A DNA stretch of 64,000 nucleotides. It comes from Lewinella sp039816955 (GTDB taxonomy: Bacteria > Bacteroidota > Bacteroidia > Chitinophagales > Saprospiraceae). Below are positions 34,969 to 43,012 of this stretch, in pieces. The stretch covers positions 1-64,000 of the forward strand of contig JBCBWU010000002.1 of NCBI GenBank assembly GCA_039816955.1, given 5' to 3'. The notes under the pieces are model-generated. The model was not told the DNA's origin and did not search any database. It saw only the letters and a list, made by a program, of their open reading frames with translations. A program made the translations under genes and the position numbers. Position 1 is the stretch's first letter. Every line of letters begins with the position of its first letter.

Positions 34969-35077
34969 GGACGGTCGGGAAGCAACGAAAAAACGACTTT
35001 TTCAGTAGTAGGGAAGTAGAATTTTGGAACTTCTATTCAGGGGCCATTGTACCTAGTTTAGAATGGACTAATTTCAA

Positions 35078-35680
35078 GTGTATTTTTACGATATTAGCCC
35101 ACGCAAAATTCAACTTCCTTTGTCTACTCCTAAATCGACCTTTTATTACGAGCTGGTGCAGGAAATGGATTGGTCTGATCTGCAAAACTTCTGGCAGCAA
35201 ATTCGCCGAAAGAAGACGGGACCTACCTGGCCACCGGGCAAGGCTTTGGAGTATCTGATCATGCGCGGCTTTGAATTGGAGGGCGCTAAAGTCGTTTACC
35301 CTTTCGAGGTGCATAAACAAAGTGAAGTCATCGAACAGATTGACGGGCTTATCTTTTGGGAGAACTTTGTGGCCCTCGTGGAGTGCAAAGATGTAAAGAG
35401 TGCGATTAATTTTGATCCGATTGCGAAGCTGCGCAATCGACTGTTGAATCGGCCTTCACAAGTTATTGGTTGCTTCTTCAGTATGGCTGGTTACACTGAG
35501 CCAGCGAAGATCCTGGCGGAGCATTTGGCACCACAAACCATCCTCCTGTGGGAACAATACGATATTGACTTTTCGTTGAAAAATCGCTATTTTTGTAGAG
35601 GCCTCGAGAAAAAATATCAAGAGTGTGTAATGTCCGGAAGACCGGATTTTAATTTAATTGAGTTATTAACGGATGAATAA
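35078..35680 (+). CDS. PD-(D/E)xK restriction-endonuclease-like protein
   Basis: The 200-residue protein starts at GTG 35078. It carries a PD-(D/E)xK nuclease core: Glu58 in PPGKALEYLIMRGFE, Asp89 in EQIDGLIFW and Glu102-x-Lys104 in ALVECKDVKS, with the expected alpha-beta-beta spacing. No DNA-recognition or helicase domain is present. The stop overlaps the start of the TOPRIM gene by eight bases, so the two proteins are likely made together and may act as a complex. Related proteins occur in restriction and defence contexts; this function is an inference. Confidence 0.75.
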   Translation: MYFYDISPRKIQLPLSTPKSTFYYELVQEMDWSDLQNFWQQIRRKKTGPTWPPGKALEYLIMRGFELEGAKVVYPFEVHKQSEVIEQIDGLIFWENFVALVECKDVKSAINFDPIAKLRNRLLNRPSQVIGCFFSMAGYTEPAKILAEHLAPQTILLWEQYDIDFSLKNRYFCRGLEKKYQECVMSGRPDFNLIELLTDE

Positions 35681-36224
35681 CCTGAATGGATTATATATCG
35701 TCACCGAGTGGGACTTCGACAAGGAGTTGGTGGAAATGGTCCTGCCCGGCGAGTACCGCGACAAGGTGAAGGTGATGTCTGCCGGTGGCTATTCTTCAGC
35801 TCTTTCTTTGGCACGCTCTATTCTTTCGGCCCGGCACCAAGCTAATACTATTCTAGTGGTAGATGCCGATTTCAATGATCCAAAAGATGTGGAGGAGCGC
35901 GAAGATTTCATCCGCGCCTACATGCACCGCAGTACCACTGATGATCGCTTCGCTATTCTGATGCAACGTCCGGAAATAGAAGCCGTTTTCTTTGAGGATA
36001 AAGGAGCATTGGAAAACCTTACCGGGCGCACCTTCACAGATCTGGAATTCCAATTGGCAAAAGACAATCCAAAGCAGAACTTACTCAACTTCCTTTCTCT
36101 ACCCCAAGAAGACAAAGGACAGCTGCTGGACAAGGCACGGGCTAACGAGGATATTGAAGCAGAATTGAAAGCTTCTAGCTTGTCCAATACATTATCTGAG
36201 GCTATTCGTCGTTTCCTAAACTAG
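35673..36224 (+). CDS. TOPRIM-like protein partnered with the nuclease
   Basis: The 183-residue protein has an N-terminal TOPRIM-like core: Glu12 in YIVTEWDFDKELV, the acidic triad DAD at residues 64-66 (ILVVDADFND), and RPEIEAVFF, a motif seen in OLD/DUF-type TOPRIM proteins. The C-terminal half is charged and helical. TOPRIM domains of this type bind Mg2+ and cleave or process nucleic acid, often as effectors in phage defence (OLD, Gabija, RloB-like families). It is translationally coupled to the PD-(D/E)xK gene before it. Exact family uncertain. Confidence 0.7.
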   Translation: MNNLNGLYIVTEWDFDKELVEMVLPGEYRDKVKVMSAGGYSSALSLARSILSARHQANTILVVDADFNDPKDVEEREDFIRAYMHRSTTDDRFAILMQRPEIEAVFFEDKGALENLTGRTFTDLEFQLAKDNPKQNLLNFLSLPQEDKGQLLDKARANEDIEAELKASSLSNTLSEAIRRFLN

Positions 36225-36412
36225 GTCTTCTCCGAAATAAATAGCTGCAGTCGACAAGACGCATTGCGATGTGTTTTACCACTAACTTGGTATGCAGGTA
36301 TTGCATTTTCCTGCTTTTTTCGGACCTGCTTCTTTCCTTCAATTTGCGTGCTATTGTTTTCCTTTGCGTAGAGAATGACCTGCTGCAGCACAGGGGCAAA
36401 ATATTAGTAAGT

Positions 36413-37801
36413 ATGAGAACATTCCCTTCCGACTTTATCTGGGGTACCGCTACCTCTTCTTACCAAATTGAAGGCGGCTGGAATGCCGATGGTAAAGGCC
36501 CCTCTATTTGGGACGCTTTTACCCAAATTCCCGGCCGTATCCACGAGGGCGAAACCGGAAACGAAGCCTGCGATCATTACCATCGCTTTCGCGAAGATGT
36601 GCAGCTGATGAAGCAATTGGGCGTAAATGCTTACCGCTTCTCTATTGCTTGGTCCAGAATTTTACCGGATGGTACCACCGAGAGTATTAATCAAGCGGGT
36701 ATCCAGTTCTACAGCGACCTTATTGACGAGCTGTTGGCAAACGGCATTCAGCCTTGGGTGACGCTCTACCACTGGGATTTACCTCTGGCACTGGAGATGC
36801 AGAAGGATGGCTGGCTCAATCCACAAATTGCCGATGCTTTTGCCGACTATGCTGCCGTTTGTTTTGAACACTTTGGAGATCGAGTCAAGAATTGGATCAC
36901 ACTGAACGAGCCTTGGGTAGTAGCAGTGCTGGGTTATGGGCAAGGTGTTTTTGCTCCTGGCCGAACATCCAATAGTGAGCCCTACCTGGCAGCGCATCAC
37001 CTGATACTGGCACACGCTAAGGCCGTTGATGTATACCGCAGGCAGTTCAAAACCCAACAAGCTGGACAAATAGGCATGAGCAACAACTGCGATTGGCGCG
37101 AACCACTCACCGATACTCCCACTGATCGTGAGGCCGCAGAACGTGCACTGGAGTTCTTTGTGTCCTGGTTTGCCGATCCCGTATACCTAGGCCGCTATCC
37201 CCAATGTATGATTGATCGTCTTGGAGATCGCTTGCCCACCTTCAGTGAAGAGGAAATGGCCCTCATCCATGGATCTAGCGATTTCTTCGGACTAAACCAC
37301 TACACGACCATGCTGGCCGCAGATTCGGGCGGGGAAGTGGTACAAGGTAATGTATACGGTAATGGCGGTTTGTCAGAGGACCAGGATGTCGTTTTACAAC
37401 AAGATCCTTCCTGGCAATTGACTAAGATGCAGTGGGCCATTGTGCCTTGGGGTTGTAAGAAACTCCTTCATTGGCTATCGCAACGCTACGGTAATCCACC
37501 CATTATTATTACCGAAAATGGCGGCGCTTTTCCAGATGAGTTCAAGGACGGCCAGGTAGATGATCAAGATCGGCTCCACTTTGTCAAATCCTATCTGGCG
37601 GCCTGCCACGAAGCCATTGAGGAAGGAGTGAACCTTAGGGGATACATGCTCTGGTCCTTCATGGATAACTTTGAATGGGCTTCCGGTTACAGCAAGCGCT
37701 TTGGTATTCACTACGTTGACTTTGAAACCAAGCAACGGACTCCTAAGGCTTCGGCCCTTTGGTACCGGGATATGATTGCTAAGAATGGTTTTGAGGATTA
37801 A
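36413..37801 (+). CDS. bglA: GH1 family beta-glucosidase
   Basis: The start at 36413 (MRTFPSDFIWGTATSSYQIEG) matches the normal GH1 N-terminus; the open frame upstream to 36269 is rejected. The protein has 462 residues. The acid/base Glu166 lies in TLNEPWV and the nucleophile Glu368 in ITENGGAF, and the substrate Trp near DNFEWASGYSKRFGIHYVDF is present. It is cytoplasmic (no signal peptide) and should hydrolyse beta-glucosides or related disaccharides. It is not next to a sugar transporter, so natural substrate is unknown. The gene ends convergently, overlapping the next gene's stop by four bases. Confidence 0.93.
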   Translation: MRTFPSDFIWGTATSSYQIEGGWNADGKGPSIWDAFTQIPGRIHEGETGNEACDHYHRFREDVQLMKQLGVNAYRFSIAWSRILPDGTTESINQAGIQFYSDLIDELLANGIQPWVTLYHWDLPLALEMQKDGWLNPQIADAFADYAAVCFEHFGDRVKNWITLNEPWVVAVLGYGQGVFAPGRTSNSEPYLAAHHLILAHAKAVDVYRRQFKTQQAGQIGMSNNCDWREPLTDTPTDREAAERALEFFVSWFADPVYLGRYPQCMIDRLGDRLPTFSEEEMALIHGSSDFFGLNHYTTMLAADSGGEVVQGNVYGNGGLSEDQDVVLQQDPSWQLTKMQWAIVPWGCKKLLHWLSQRYGNPPIIITENGGAFPDEFKDGQVDDQDRLHFVKSYLAACHEAIEEGVNLRGYMLWSFMDNFEWASGYSKRFGIHYVDFETKQRTPKASALWYRDMIAKNGFED

Positions 37802-38475
37802 GCGTTACGGGATTTTACTCTATAGCTTATCAATTGAAAAAGGTTCAATATCACTAAGATTGTCACTACAAAAATCATTGGTTTAAAAATCTTTTCCCTG
37901 TTGAGTTCTGTGGTAACCAAACCTTCATTTTTTTCTTTTACACTTTCTAAGTCGATGCCCCACAAAAACTCCTGATTTAGCCTGCCTATATCTTCTTGGT
38001 ACCAACTGTCATCATTTGTGCTTTCACTATGGACTGTTCTTGAGCATACCGAAGTGTGGATGATTTCAGTCCCTTCTTCTTTACTAGATTCTTCTTTTGA
38101 TAGTCTTCTTATTTCTAATCCTCTTCTGGCATAAACTAGCATCTTTTCGTCAAAAACATCAAAGCGAGAACTACAGCTAGAGCCATTATCTTCGATAATG
38201 AATTCAGATTGATTATTTCCTTTCCATTTCTTTTCAACCTCAAAATAGTATCTCCAGCCCCAAAAAACCAGCTCCTCACCTTGCATGCCTTCTCGCTTCC
38301 CAAGTAGATAGCGTTCTGCCTTCATTATTTTTCCGAGGAAAATCTCATCTGCAACCTTTATTTCATCCTCGAATTCTGCGGTAAGACAAATACAAGCATT
38401 TGCGTTATGGATGTAGGTCCCAATTAACAGCAAAACGATCAGTACTTTCTGGTGGTTTCCATTTGCTATCCTCAT
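37798..38475 (-). CDS. TIMP/netrin-like exported membrane protein
   Basis: From ATG 38475 the protein has a signal peptide (KVLIVLLLIGTYIHNANA) directly followed by CICL, then EIFLGKIMKAERY, YYFEVEKKWKG, a SSCSSRFDVFDEKMLVYARR block and TSVCSRTV. This pattern (N-terminal Cys, beta-barrel OB-like strands, paired Cys) resembles bacterial proteins of the tissue-inhibitor-of-metalloprotease/netrin-like fold. A C-terminal transmembrane segment (FVVTILVILNLFQLISY) anchors it. Its low GC and lack of operon partners suggest acquisition. Inhibition of a protease is only a possibility. Confidence 0.6.
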   Translation of the reverse strand: MRIANGNHQKVLIVLLLIGTYIHNANACICLTAEFEDEIKVADEIFLGKIMKAERYLLGKREGMQGEELVFWGWRYYFEVEKKWKGNNQSEFIIEDNGSSCSSRFDVFDEKMLVYARRGLEIRRLSKEESSKEEGTEIIHTSVCSRTVHSESTNDDSWYQEDIGRLNQEFLWGIDLESVKEKNEGLVTTELNREKIFKPMIFVVTILVILNLFQLISYRVKSRNA

Positions 38476-39144
38476 AAGTATTGGCTTCTTTTTTGGATGG
38501 CAGCCAAATCTGGTTTTGGGCGCTCCGCCCGTAAGCTTATACCAGGGCTCCATAAGCAAGTAATCCTACCAATACATAACGGGTGATCTTGAATAAGTCT
38601 CAAATTGTTAGTCCATAGCCTAAAAATGAGAGCAATATAGAGTGGTCTATCTATCCAATAATATACTAGTGGTTAGCGCTCGCTACTATCATCTAAAGGT
38701 CGTTTTCAAGCGCTCGTTCCAATTCTTCTTCTACCCAATCGGGGCTAATTCAAAGGAAATCTAGATGTACTGTGCCAAATATTTTTAGATAATGAATAGC
38801 GATGAATACCCCAGCTCAATTCTACGAGAATGACGGGCAGTATTGTACCATTTTCTTCAAAAGCATGATTACGTAAAGTATACTATTAATATAGCAGCTT
38901 GATTAGAAATGTGGTAATTCAACCAATTAGATTTCGTGAGGCCTGAGCAGGATTCTTACCACCGATCAAACTTCGTTTTTCTTCTCCTTGCTTTCATTCT
39001 GTCATGATGCCCCGTACCATTGAATGGCGGTTTCTTCATCGGGTAAATGAGTGAGATCAGCGCTTTCCAGAATTTTTGCCAACCACTCAGTCTTGGAGTC
39101 TTTCTAAATTCCCTCATGCTGTTCGTTTTGATGAATGCTCGTAC
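38476..39144. other. Gene-poor stretch with decayed frames
   Basis: This stretch of about 670 bases has no intact gene. Two minus-strand fragments look like protein: 38693-38749 (ISPDWVEEELERALENDL) and 39002-39103 (see next entry), both cut off upstream by stop codons. The rest is AT-rich with no recognised signal. Confidence 0.5.
39002..39103 (-). pseudogene. Remnant of a small unidentified gene
   Basis: A minus-strand frame of 33 codons bounded by a TAG upstream (39104-39106) reads SKTEWLAKILESADLTHLPDEE and ends WYGAS. The composition is that of a genuine soluble helical protein, such as a small antitoxin-like or regulator fragment, but there is no start codon and the family is unknown. 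Confidence 0.3.
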
Positions 39145-39681
39145 CTACCTAATATGACTAATGATTTGCTCTGCGATACTCTGAGCGATTAACTTGTGTT
39201 GATAGCATTTGTGCCCGTATTTAGCAAGAATCTTGATGGAGAGCTGTTGTTGCGCTAGCCATTCGGCGCTAGGGCGAAATTTATCTTCACTTCCATACCA
39301 CAAGCCACCGTCTACCGAAAGGGGTACCTCCTCATACCGCAAGCGAGTGGCGGAAACCGCAAAAAACTGATTGACATTCAGACCGGCTTGAATGGCCTTC
39401 CAGGCAATTGTACCACCGACGCTGAAAGCGAGAATGGTGCAGGTTGCTGGCCATTCTTTACTCTTGCGAACTAGGGCAGCTACGGCTTGATCTATTCCAC
39501 CGTTGACAAATTGCTGATGCAGGTGCTCCTGCGTATAGGGCATCGTATTGATTGCTGCCAATGCACAACTGTCTAGCCAGGATAACTCAAAGAAAGGGCT
39601 GAGCAGAGTGGTGTAAAGTGCCCACCAATCCGATTGTTGTGCACCCCATAAGTCGGAGAGTAAGACCAAATGAGGTTTCAC
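39145..39681 (-). CDS. Small alpha/beta-hydrolase-like protein
   Basis: The 178-residue protein starts with a beta-strand then a WG motif (HLVLLSDLWGAQQSDWW), and carries a nucleophile-elbow-like FSVGGTIAWKA near residue 85 and a C-terminal GHKCYQHK that could supply the His. Length is short for the fold and no lid domain is present. It lies three bases after the lipoprotein gene on the same strand, so the two are likely cotranscribed. Substrate unknown. Confidence 0.65.
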   Translation of the reverse strand: MKPHLVLLSDLWGAQQSDWWALYTTLLSPFFELSWLDSCALAAINTMPYTQEHLHQQFVNGGIDQAVAALVRKSKEWPATCTILAFSVGGTIAWKAIQAGLNVNQFFAVSATRLRYEEVPLSVDGGLWYGSEDKFRPSAEWLAQQQLSIKILAKYGHKCYQHKLIAQSIAEQIISHIR

Positions 39682-39684
39682 GCT

Positions 39685-40224
39685 TTACTGGGCACCAGCG
39701 GCGGCTGCCTGTGCGGCTCCTTGCTGGAATATGCGCTGGTAAAAGCTATAGCCACCTTCGGATAACTGATTGCCGTAGGCATAAGTGCCGTTTTCCAAAA
39801 AGAGGTAATACAGGCAGGAATTACCAAAAAACAGATCGGCTTCCTCAGCATTTTTACCATCTACCTGAAAAAATACGCGGCCCACTGGTTTGCAACTAGC
39901 AATGACCTTCGCGGGAGTAGTAGATACACCGCCAAGCGTATTGCGAATGGCATCTTGCTTGTTTTGACTCATCGAGAACTTCAAGTTGTAGAATACAAAG
40001 TCGATGTAGTCGCAATTATTATAAAGGTGCATCATCTTCTCTTGGGTGATGCTAGGGTAGGGGCTGCTTACCGTTTCTGTGGTAGTTGGTGGAGTAACGG
40101 TTTGCTCTGTATTAGGTGCCGTGGTCGTTTCGGTGGTTTCACTGGTGCCTTCTTGTTGCTTGGTTTCACATTGTAGAAGAGCTAGGCTCATCAAAAACAG
40201 TCCGAGGAGTAAGAATCTTTGCAT
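39685..40224 (-). CDS. Lipoprotein of unknown function
   Basis: The 179-residue lipoprotein has a signal peptide with lipobox LLQC (residues 16-19), a Thr/Glu/Pro-rich linker of ~40 residues, then a compact domain beginning ITQEKMMHLYNNCDYIDFVFYNLKFSMSQ and containing the Cys-bearing segments ASCKPVGRVFFQVDGK and FFGNSCLYYLFLENGTYAYGNQ. The linker is typical of surface or periplasmic lipoproteins. No family recognised. Located between the hydrolase-like gene and a beta-barrel gene on the same strand. Confidence 0.7.
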   Translation of the reverse strand: MQRFLLLGLFLMSLALLQCETKQQEGTSETTETTTAPNTEQTVTPPTTTETVSSPYPSITQEKMMHLYNNCDYIDFVFYNLKFSMSQNKQDAIRNTLGGVSTTPAKVIASCKPVGRVFFQVDGKNAEEADLFFGNSCLYYLFLENGTYAYGNQLSEGGYSFYQRIFQQGAAQAAAAGAQ

Positions 40225-40272
40225 GATGTACAGTCAGATACGTTGACAATGGCTTCAAAGGTAACGGATTTG

Positions 40273-40908
40273 CTACAAGTAATAATACAGCCGTATGCCA
40301 ATGGTACGTCCAATAAAGTTTACATTCTCCACAGTAGGATTGGGATCGGGGGGAAGCAAGGTTCGCAGATAGCGTGACCAGCGGAAGTTGAGCCCCCACT
40401 TCTCAGAGAATTTATAGGTCGCTCCCAGTACCAGCGCCGGGATATCTTCATTGTAAACTTCTAGTTCCGTGATGTCTTCCCCAATGTCATTGATCACTTC
40501 ATAGTTGATTAAGCGGTTGTAGCTGATGCCGGCACTGGCTAGGATTTTCCAGTCGCTGTAATTGATCATAATGGGAACTTCTACAAAGTTCAGGCGGATC
40601 TTATCGTACTGAGAAGAGATATCATCCGTGGGAACCCGGCTAGCGCCTTGTTGGCTAAATAAGAACTCGGTGCTCAAGTGCCAACGCTCGCTGAGTTGTG
40701 CGCTCACGCGTGCACCGGTATTAAAACCAATTTTGTTAAATCCACCCAGCTTGTCACCATCGATTTGCGAAAGGTTGAACCCTCCCACAAGCATAGCCGA
40801 GAAGGTCTGGCTATGAGCAGGCACCAGGGCCAGGCAGAACAAAGACAAGAATAAAGCAGTAAGGAAGGACTTATGCGGTATGTTTTTCATTTGGATTGGC
40901 TTTTGCAT
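40273..40908 (-). CDS. Small outer-membrane beta-barrel protein (PorT-like)
   Basis: The 211-residue protein has a signal peptide (KSFLTALFLSLFCLALVPAHS) and then alternating strands typical of the Bacteroidota OmpA/PorT-like barrels (FSAMLVGGFNLSQIDGDKLGGFNKIGFNTGARVSAQL; FVEVPIMINYSDW; ILASAGISYNRL), with aromatic-Tyr ending IGIRLYYYL. An ATG six codons in (40890) is an equally good start. A -7 element TACTTTTG lies at 41005-40998 on the minus strand. The role is unknown; PorT-like barrels can serve in envelope assembly. Confidence 0.8.
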   Translation of the reverse strand: MQKPIQMKNIPHKSFLTALFLSLFCLALVPAHSQTFSAMLVGGFNLSQIDGDKLGGFNKIGFNTGARVSAQLSERWHLSTEFLFSQQGASRVPTDDISSQYDKIRLNFVEVPIMINYSDWKILASAGISYNRLINYEVINDIGEDITELEVYNEDIPALVLGATYKFSEKWGLNFRWSRYLRTLLPPDPNPTVENVNFIGRTIGIRLYYYL

Positions 40909-40997
40909 AACCTGTACTAATGGTCAATCTGAACGGTTAATGATCAATTTATCTTATCCTTTAACTTCGGAAAATCATTGGCCTTTAATCAGAATGA

Positions 40998-41005
40998 CAA
41001 AAGTA
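40998..41005 (-). promoter_or_regulatory. -7 element before the beta-barrel gene
   Basis: Minus-strand TACTTTTG matches the Bacteroidetes -7 consensus TAnnTTTG and lies about 90 bases upstream of the beta-barrel start. No -33 TTG was identified at 19-21 bases. Confidence 0.4.
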
Positions 41006-41129
41006 AAGGATAATCGTTTACGATAGGGTGTAAGAAATGACAGATGGGTGCCCTGACTTATTAATTTCCCCTTCTGCACTGATCGAACTATCTTTACGCC
41101 CTTACCTATTAAGGAGAAGGATTGATAGC

Positions 41130-41408
41130 ATGAAGTATACCCGCCACAACCTGAAAAAACTGGAAACGCTCTTCAAAGAGATCGAATACACCGTTCGTTA
41201 CGAGAAAGGCAGCTTCAATTCGGGCTACTGCATTGTGGAGGACCGTAAGATTGCGGTGATCAATAAATTCTACGATGTAGAAGGCCGCATCAATGTGCTA
41301 CTAGAAATCCTGTCCAATATTCCTGTAGAAGAGGCACGATTGGAAGAAGGCACCCAGAAATTCTACAAACAACTACTCAAGTTTCTAGCGCGCGAGGAGG
41401 AAGAGTAG
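41130..41408 (+). CDS. Conserved small Bacteroidota protein of unknown function
   Basis: From ATG 41130 the protein has 92 residues (MKYTRHNLKKLETLFKEIEY, then VRYEKGSFNSGYCIVEDRKIAVINKFYD and RINVLLEILSNIP), a well-ordered alpha/beta protein that I recall as widely kept in Bacteroidota. A longer frame to 41037 adds a low-quality N-terminus and is rejected. No motif points to a reaction; a lone Cys lies in the GYCIVEDRK strand. A TATCTTTA segment about 45 bases upstream is a possible -7 element. Confidence 0.8.
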   Translation: MKYTRHNLKKLETLFKEIEYTVRYEKGSFNSGYCIVEDRKIAVINKFYDVEGRINVLLEILSNIPVEEARLEEGTQKFYKQLLKFLAREEEE

Positions 41409-41487
41409 ACCTAAAGCAAGGTTGGGGGGAGACTTAGCAAGGGCAAAGAAAAGCACATGATCATTTCGGAAGTGCTTGGCAGGTTGC

Positions 41488-41838
41488 ATTCGCACTGCGT
41501 GCTCATGGGGGAAGCTCACGATGTTCGCGGAGGGAACTCGCCAGTGGTTGTTAGGAGATTTCTCGTATGTGCGTAGCTGAGTTGGTGCAGGTGTAGTCGG
41601 TTGTGTTCTATCCGACTCTATTGGCAAATACCTAGAATAAAGTGAGCAAAATTCGTGAGCACAACAAACTTCCCTGCGAGTGTAACGAGCCAAACCCATG
41701 AGCGCAGCGAATTCCCCCCGTGACCGATAGGGAGCTTACCCCCGCGAACATCGTGAGCTACTCCCGCGACCGTCAGGGAGCTTCCCCCGTGAGCGCAGCG
41801 AACTTACACCGCGAACGAAGTGAGCCCGCAGTGCGAAT
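41488..41838. repeat. 351-bp inverted-repeat element with internal degenerate tandem repeats
   Basis: ATTCGCACTGCG (41488-41499) is repeated exactly in inverse at 41827-41838, and AGCTCACGATGTTCGCGG (41513-41530) exactly in inverse at 41742-41759. The right half contains about six degenerate units of ~21-23 bases built around GAGC/GCGAAC and CCCCCG (41660-41835). No coding frame is inside. It ends nine bases before the -7 element of tgt. It looks like a miniature mobile element that has expanded an internal repeat. Confidence 0.6.
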
Positions 41839-41846
41839 CTTTTCCA

Positions 41847-41854
41847 TACCTTTG
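41847..41854 (+). promoter_or_regulatory. -7 element of tgt
   Basis: TACCTTTG matches TAnnTTTG and lies 18 bases before the tgt start codon, giving a leader of about 12 bases. The expected -33 region falls in the end of the inverted-repeat element. Confidence 0.55.
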
Positions 41855-41872
41855 CGGCCGCTACTTTAATCT

Positions 41873-43012
41873 ATGGCAAAACTAAGTTTCACACTAGAGC
41901 ATACCGATCCTGGTTCTAAGGCCAGAGCGGGGACTATTATCACTGACCACGGGCAGATTGAGACGCCCATTTTTATGCCAGTAGGTACGGTGGGTTCCGT
42001 GAAGGGGGTACATATGCAAGAGTTGAAACAGGATATTGGCGCGGAGATTATTCTGGGCAATACCTACCACCTCTACTTGCGCCCGGGAACGGAGGTCTTG
42101 GAAGATGCGGGAGGGTTGCATCGTTTCAATGGATGGGATAAGCCGATCCTCACTGATAGTGGAGGCTATCAGGTATATTCGTTAGCGCATCGCCGTAAGA
42201 TAAAGGAAGAAGGAGTGACTTTTCAATCGCATATTGATGGCTCCAAGCATTTCTTTTCGCCGGAGCGGGCGATGGATATCCAGCGCAGTATCGGAGGTGA
42301 TATTATAATGGCCTTCGATGAGTGCCCGCCTTATCCCTGTGATTATCGCTACGCCAAGGACAGTATGGAGATGACCCATCGTTGGCTGCAGCGCTGTGTG
42401 GACCATTTTGATACCACGCCGGATAAATACGGTTACACGCAAAACTTATTTCCGATTGTTCAGGGGAGTACTTACGAAGATTTACGGCGGACTTCTGCCG
42501 AAACAATCGCTTCTTTTGACCGACCCGGTAATGCCATTGGCGGGCTTTCGGTAGGGGAGAAGTCAGATGATATGTACCGCATCACGGAGTTGTGTTGTGA
42601 TATTCTACCGACGGATAAGCCTCGCTACCTAATGGGAGTGGGTACGCCCGTTAACTTGTTAGAATGTATCGCGCTGGGGGTAGATATGTTTGATTGTGTG
42701 CTGCCTACACGCAATGCGCGCCACGGCCTGCTGTATACGCGCAATGGGCAGATGAATATCAAAAACCTCAAGTGGAAAAACGATCACAGCCCGATTGATG
42801 TGGATGGCCCCTGCCCGACAAGTCGCTTTCATACCAAGGCTTATTTACGGCATTTGATCCACAGTGGCGAACTATTGGGCGGGCAGTTAGCTTCTATTCA
42901 CAACCTAGCTTTCTTTTTGTGGTTGGTTAAACAAGCGCGTGAGCATATCCAAGTGGGGGACTTTGCGCGTTGGAAAGACAAAATGGTACCGAAGTTACAG
43001 CAGCGTTTATGA
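41873..43012 (+). CDS. tgt: Queuine/preQ1 tRNA-ribosyltransferase
   Basis: The 379-residue enzyme has the full Tgt layout: the catalytic DSGGYQVYSL, GGLSVGE, and the nucleophile region DMFDCVLPTRNARHG. It exchanges guanine 34 of tRNA(Asp/Asn/His/Tyr) for preQ1. The zinc site normally formed by CxCxxC...H is degenerate here: the segment reads DGPCPTSRF, with two of the three Cys replaced, although the final His (SIHNLAF) remains. I recall that flavobacterial Tgt also lacks these Cys. It overlaps the LptF/G gene by four bases (ATGA), an arrangement that suggests translational coupling. Confidence 0.94.
   Translation: MAKLSFTLEHTDPGSKARAGTIITDHGQIETPIFMPVGTVGSVKGVHMQELKQDIGAEIILGNTYHLYLRPGTEVLEDAGGLHRFNGWDKPILTDSGGYQVYSLAHRRKIKEEGVTFQSHIDGSKHFFSPERAMDIQRSIGGDIIMAFDECPPYPCDYRYAKDSMEMTHRWLQRCVDHFDTTPDKYGYTQNLFPIVQGSTYEDLRRTSAETIASFDRPGNAIGGLSVGEKSDDMYRITELCCDILPTDKPRYLMGVGTPVNLLECIALGVDMFDCVLPTRNARHGLLYTRNGQMNIKNLKWKNDHSPIDVDGPCPTSRFHTKAYLRHLIHSGELLGGQLASIHNLAFFLWLVKQAREHIQVGDFARWKDKMVPKLQQRL

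Noticed and set aside
41660..41835. Short repeats resembling a CRISPR array
   Set aside because: The units are degenerate, only ~21-23 bases with no separate spacers, and there is no cas gene; they belong to the inverted-repeat element.
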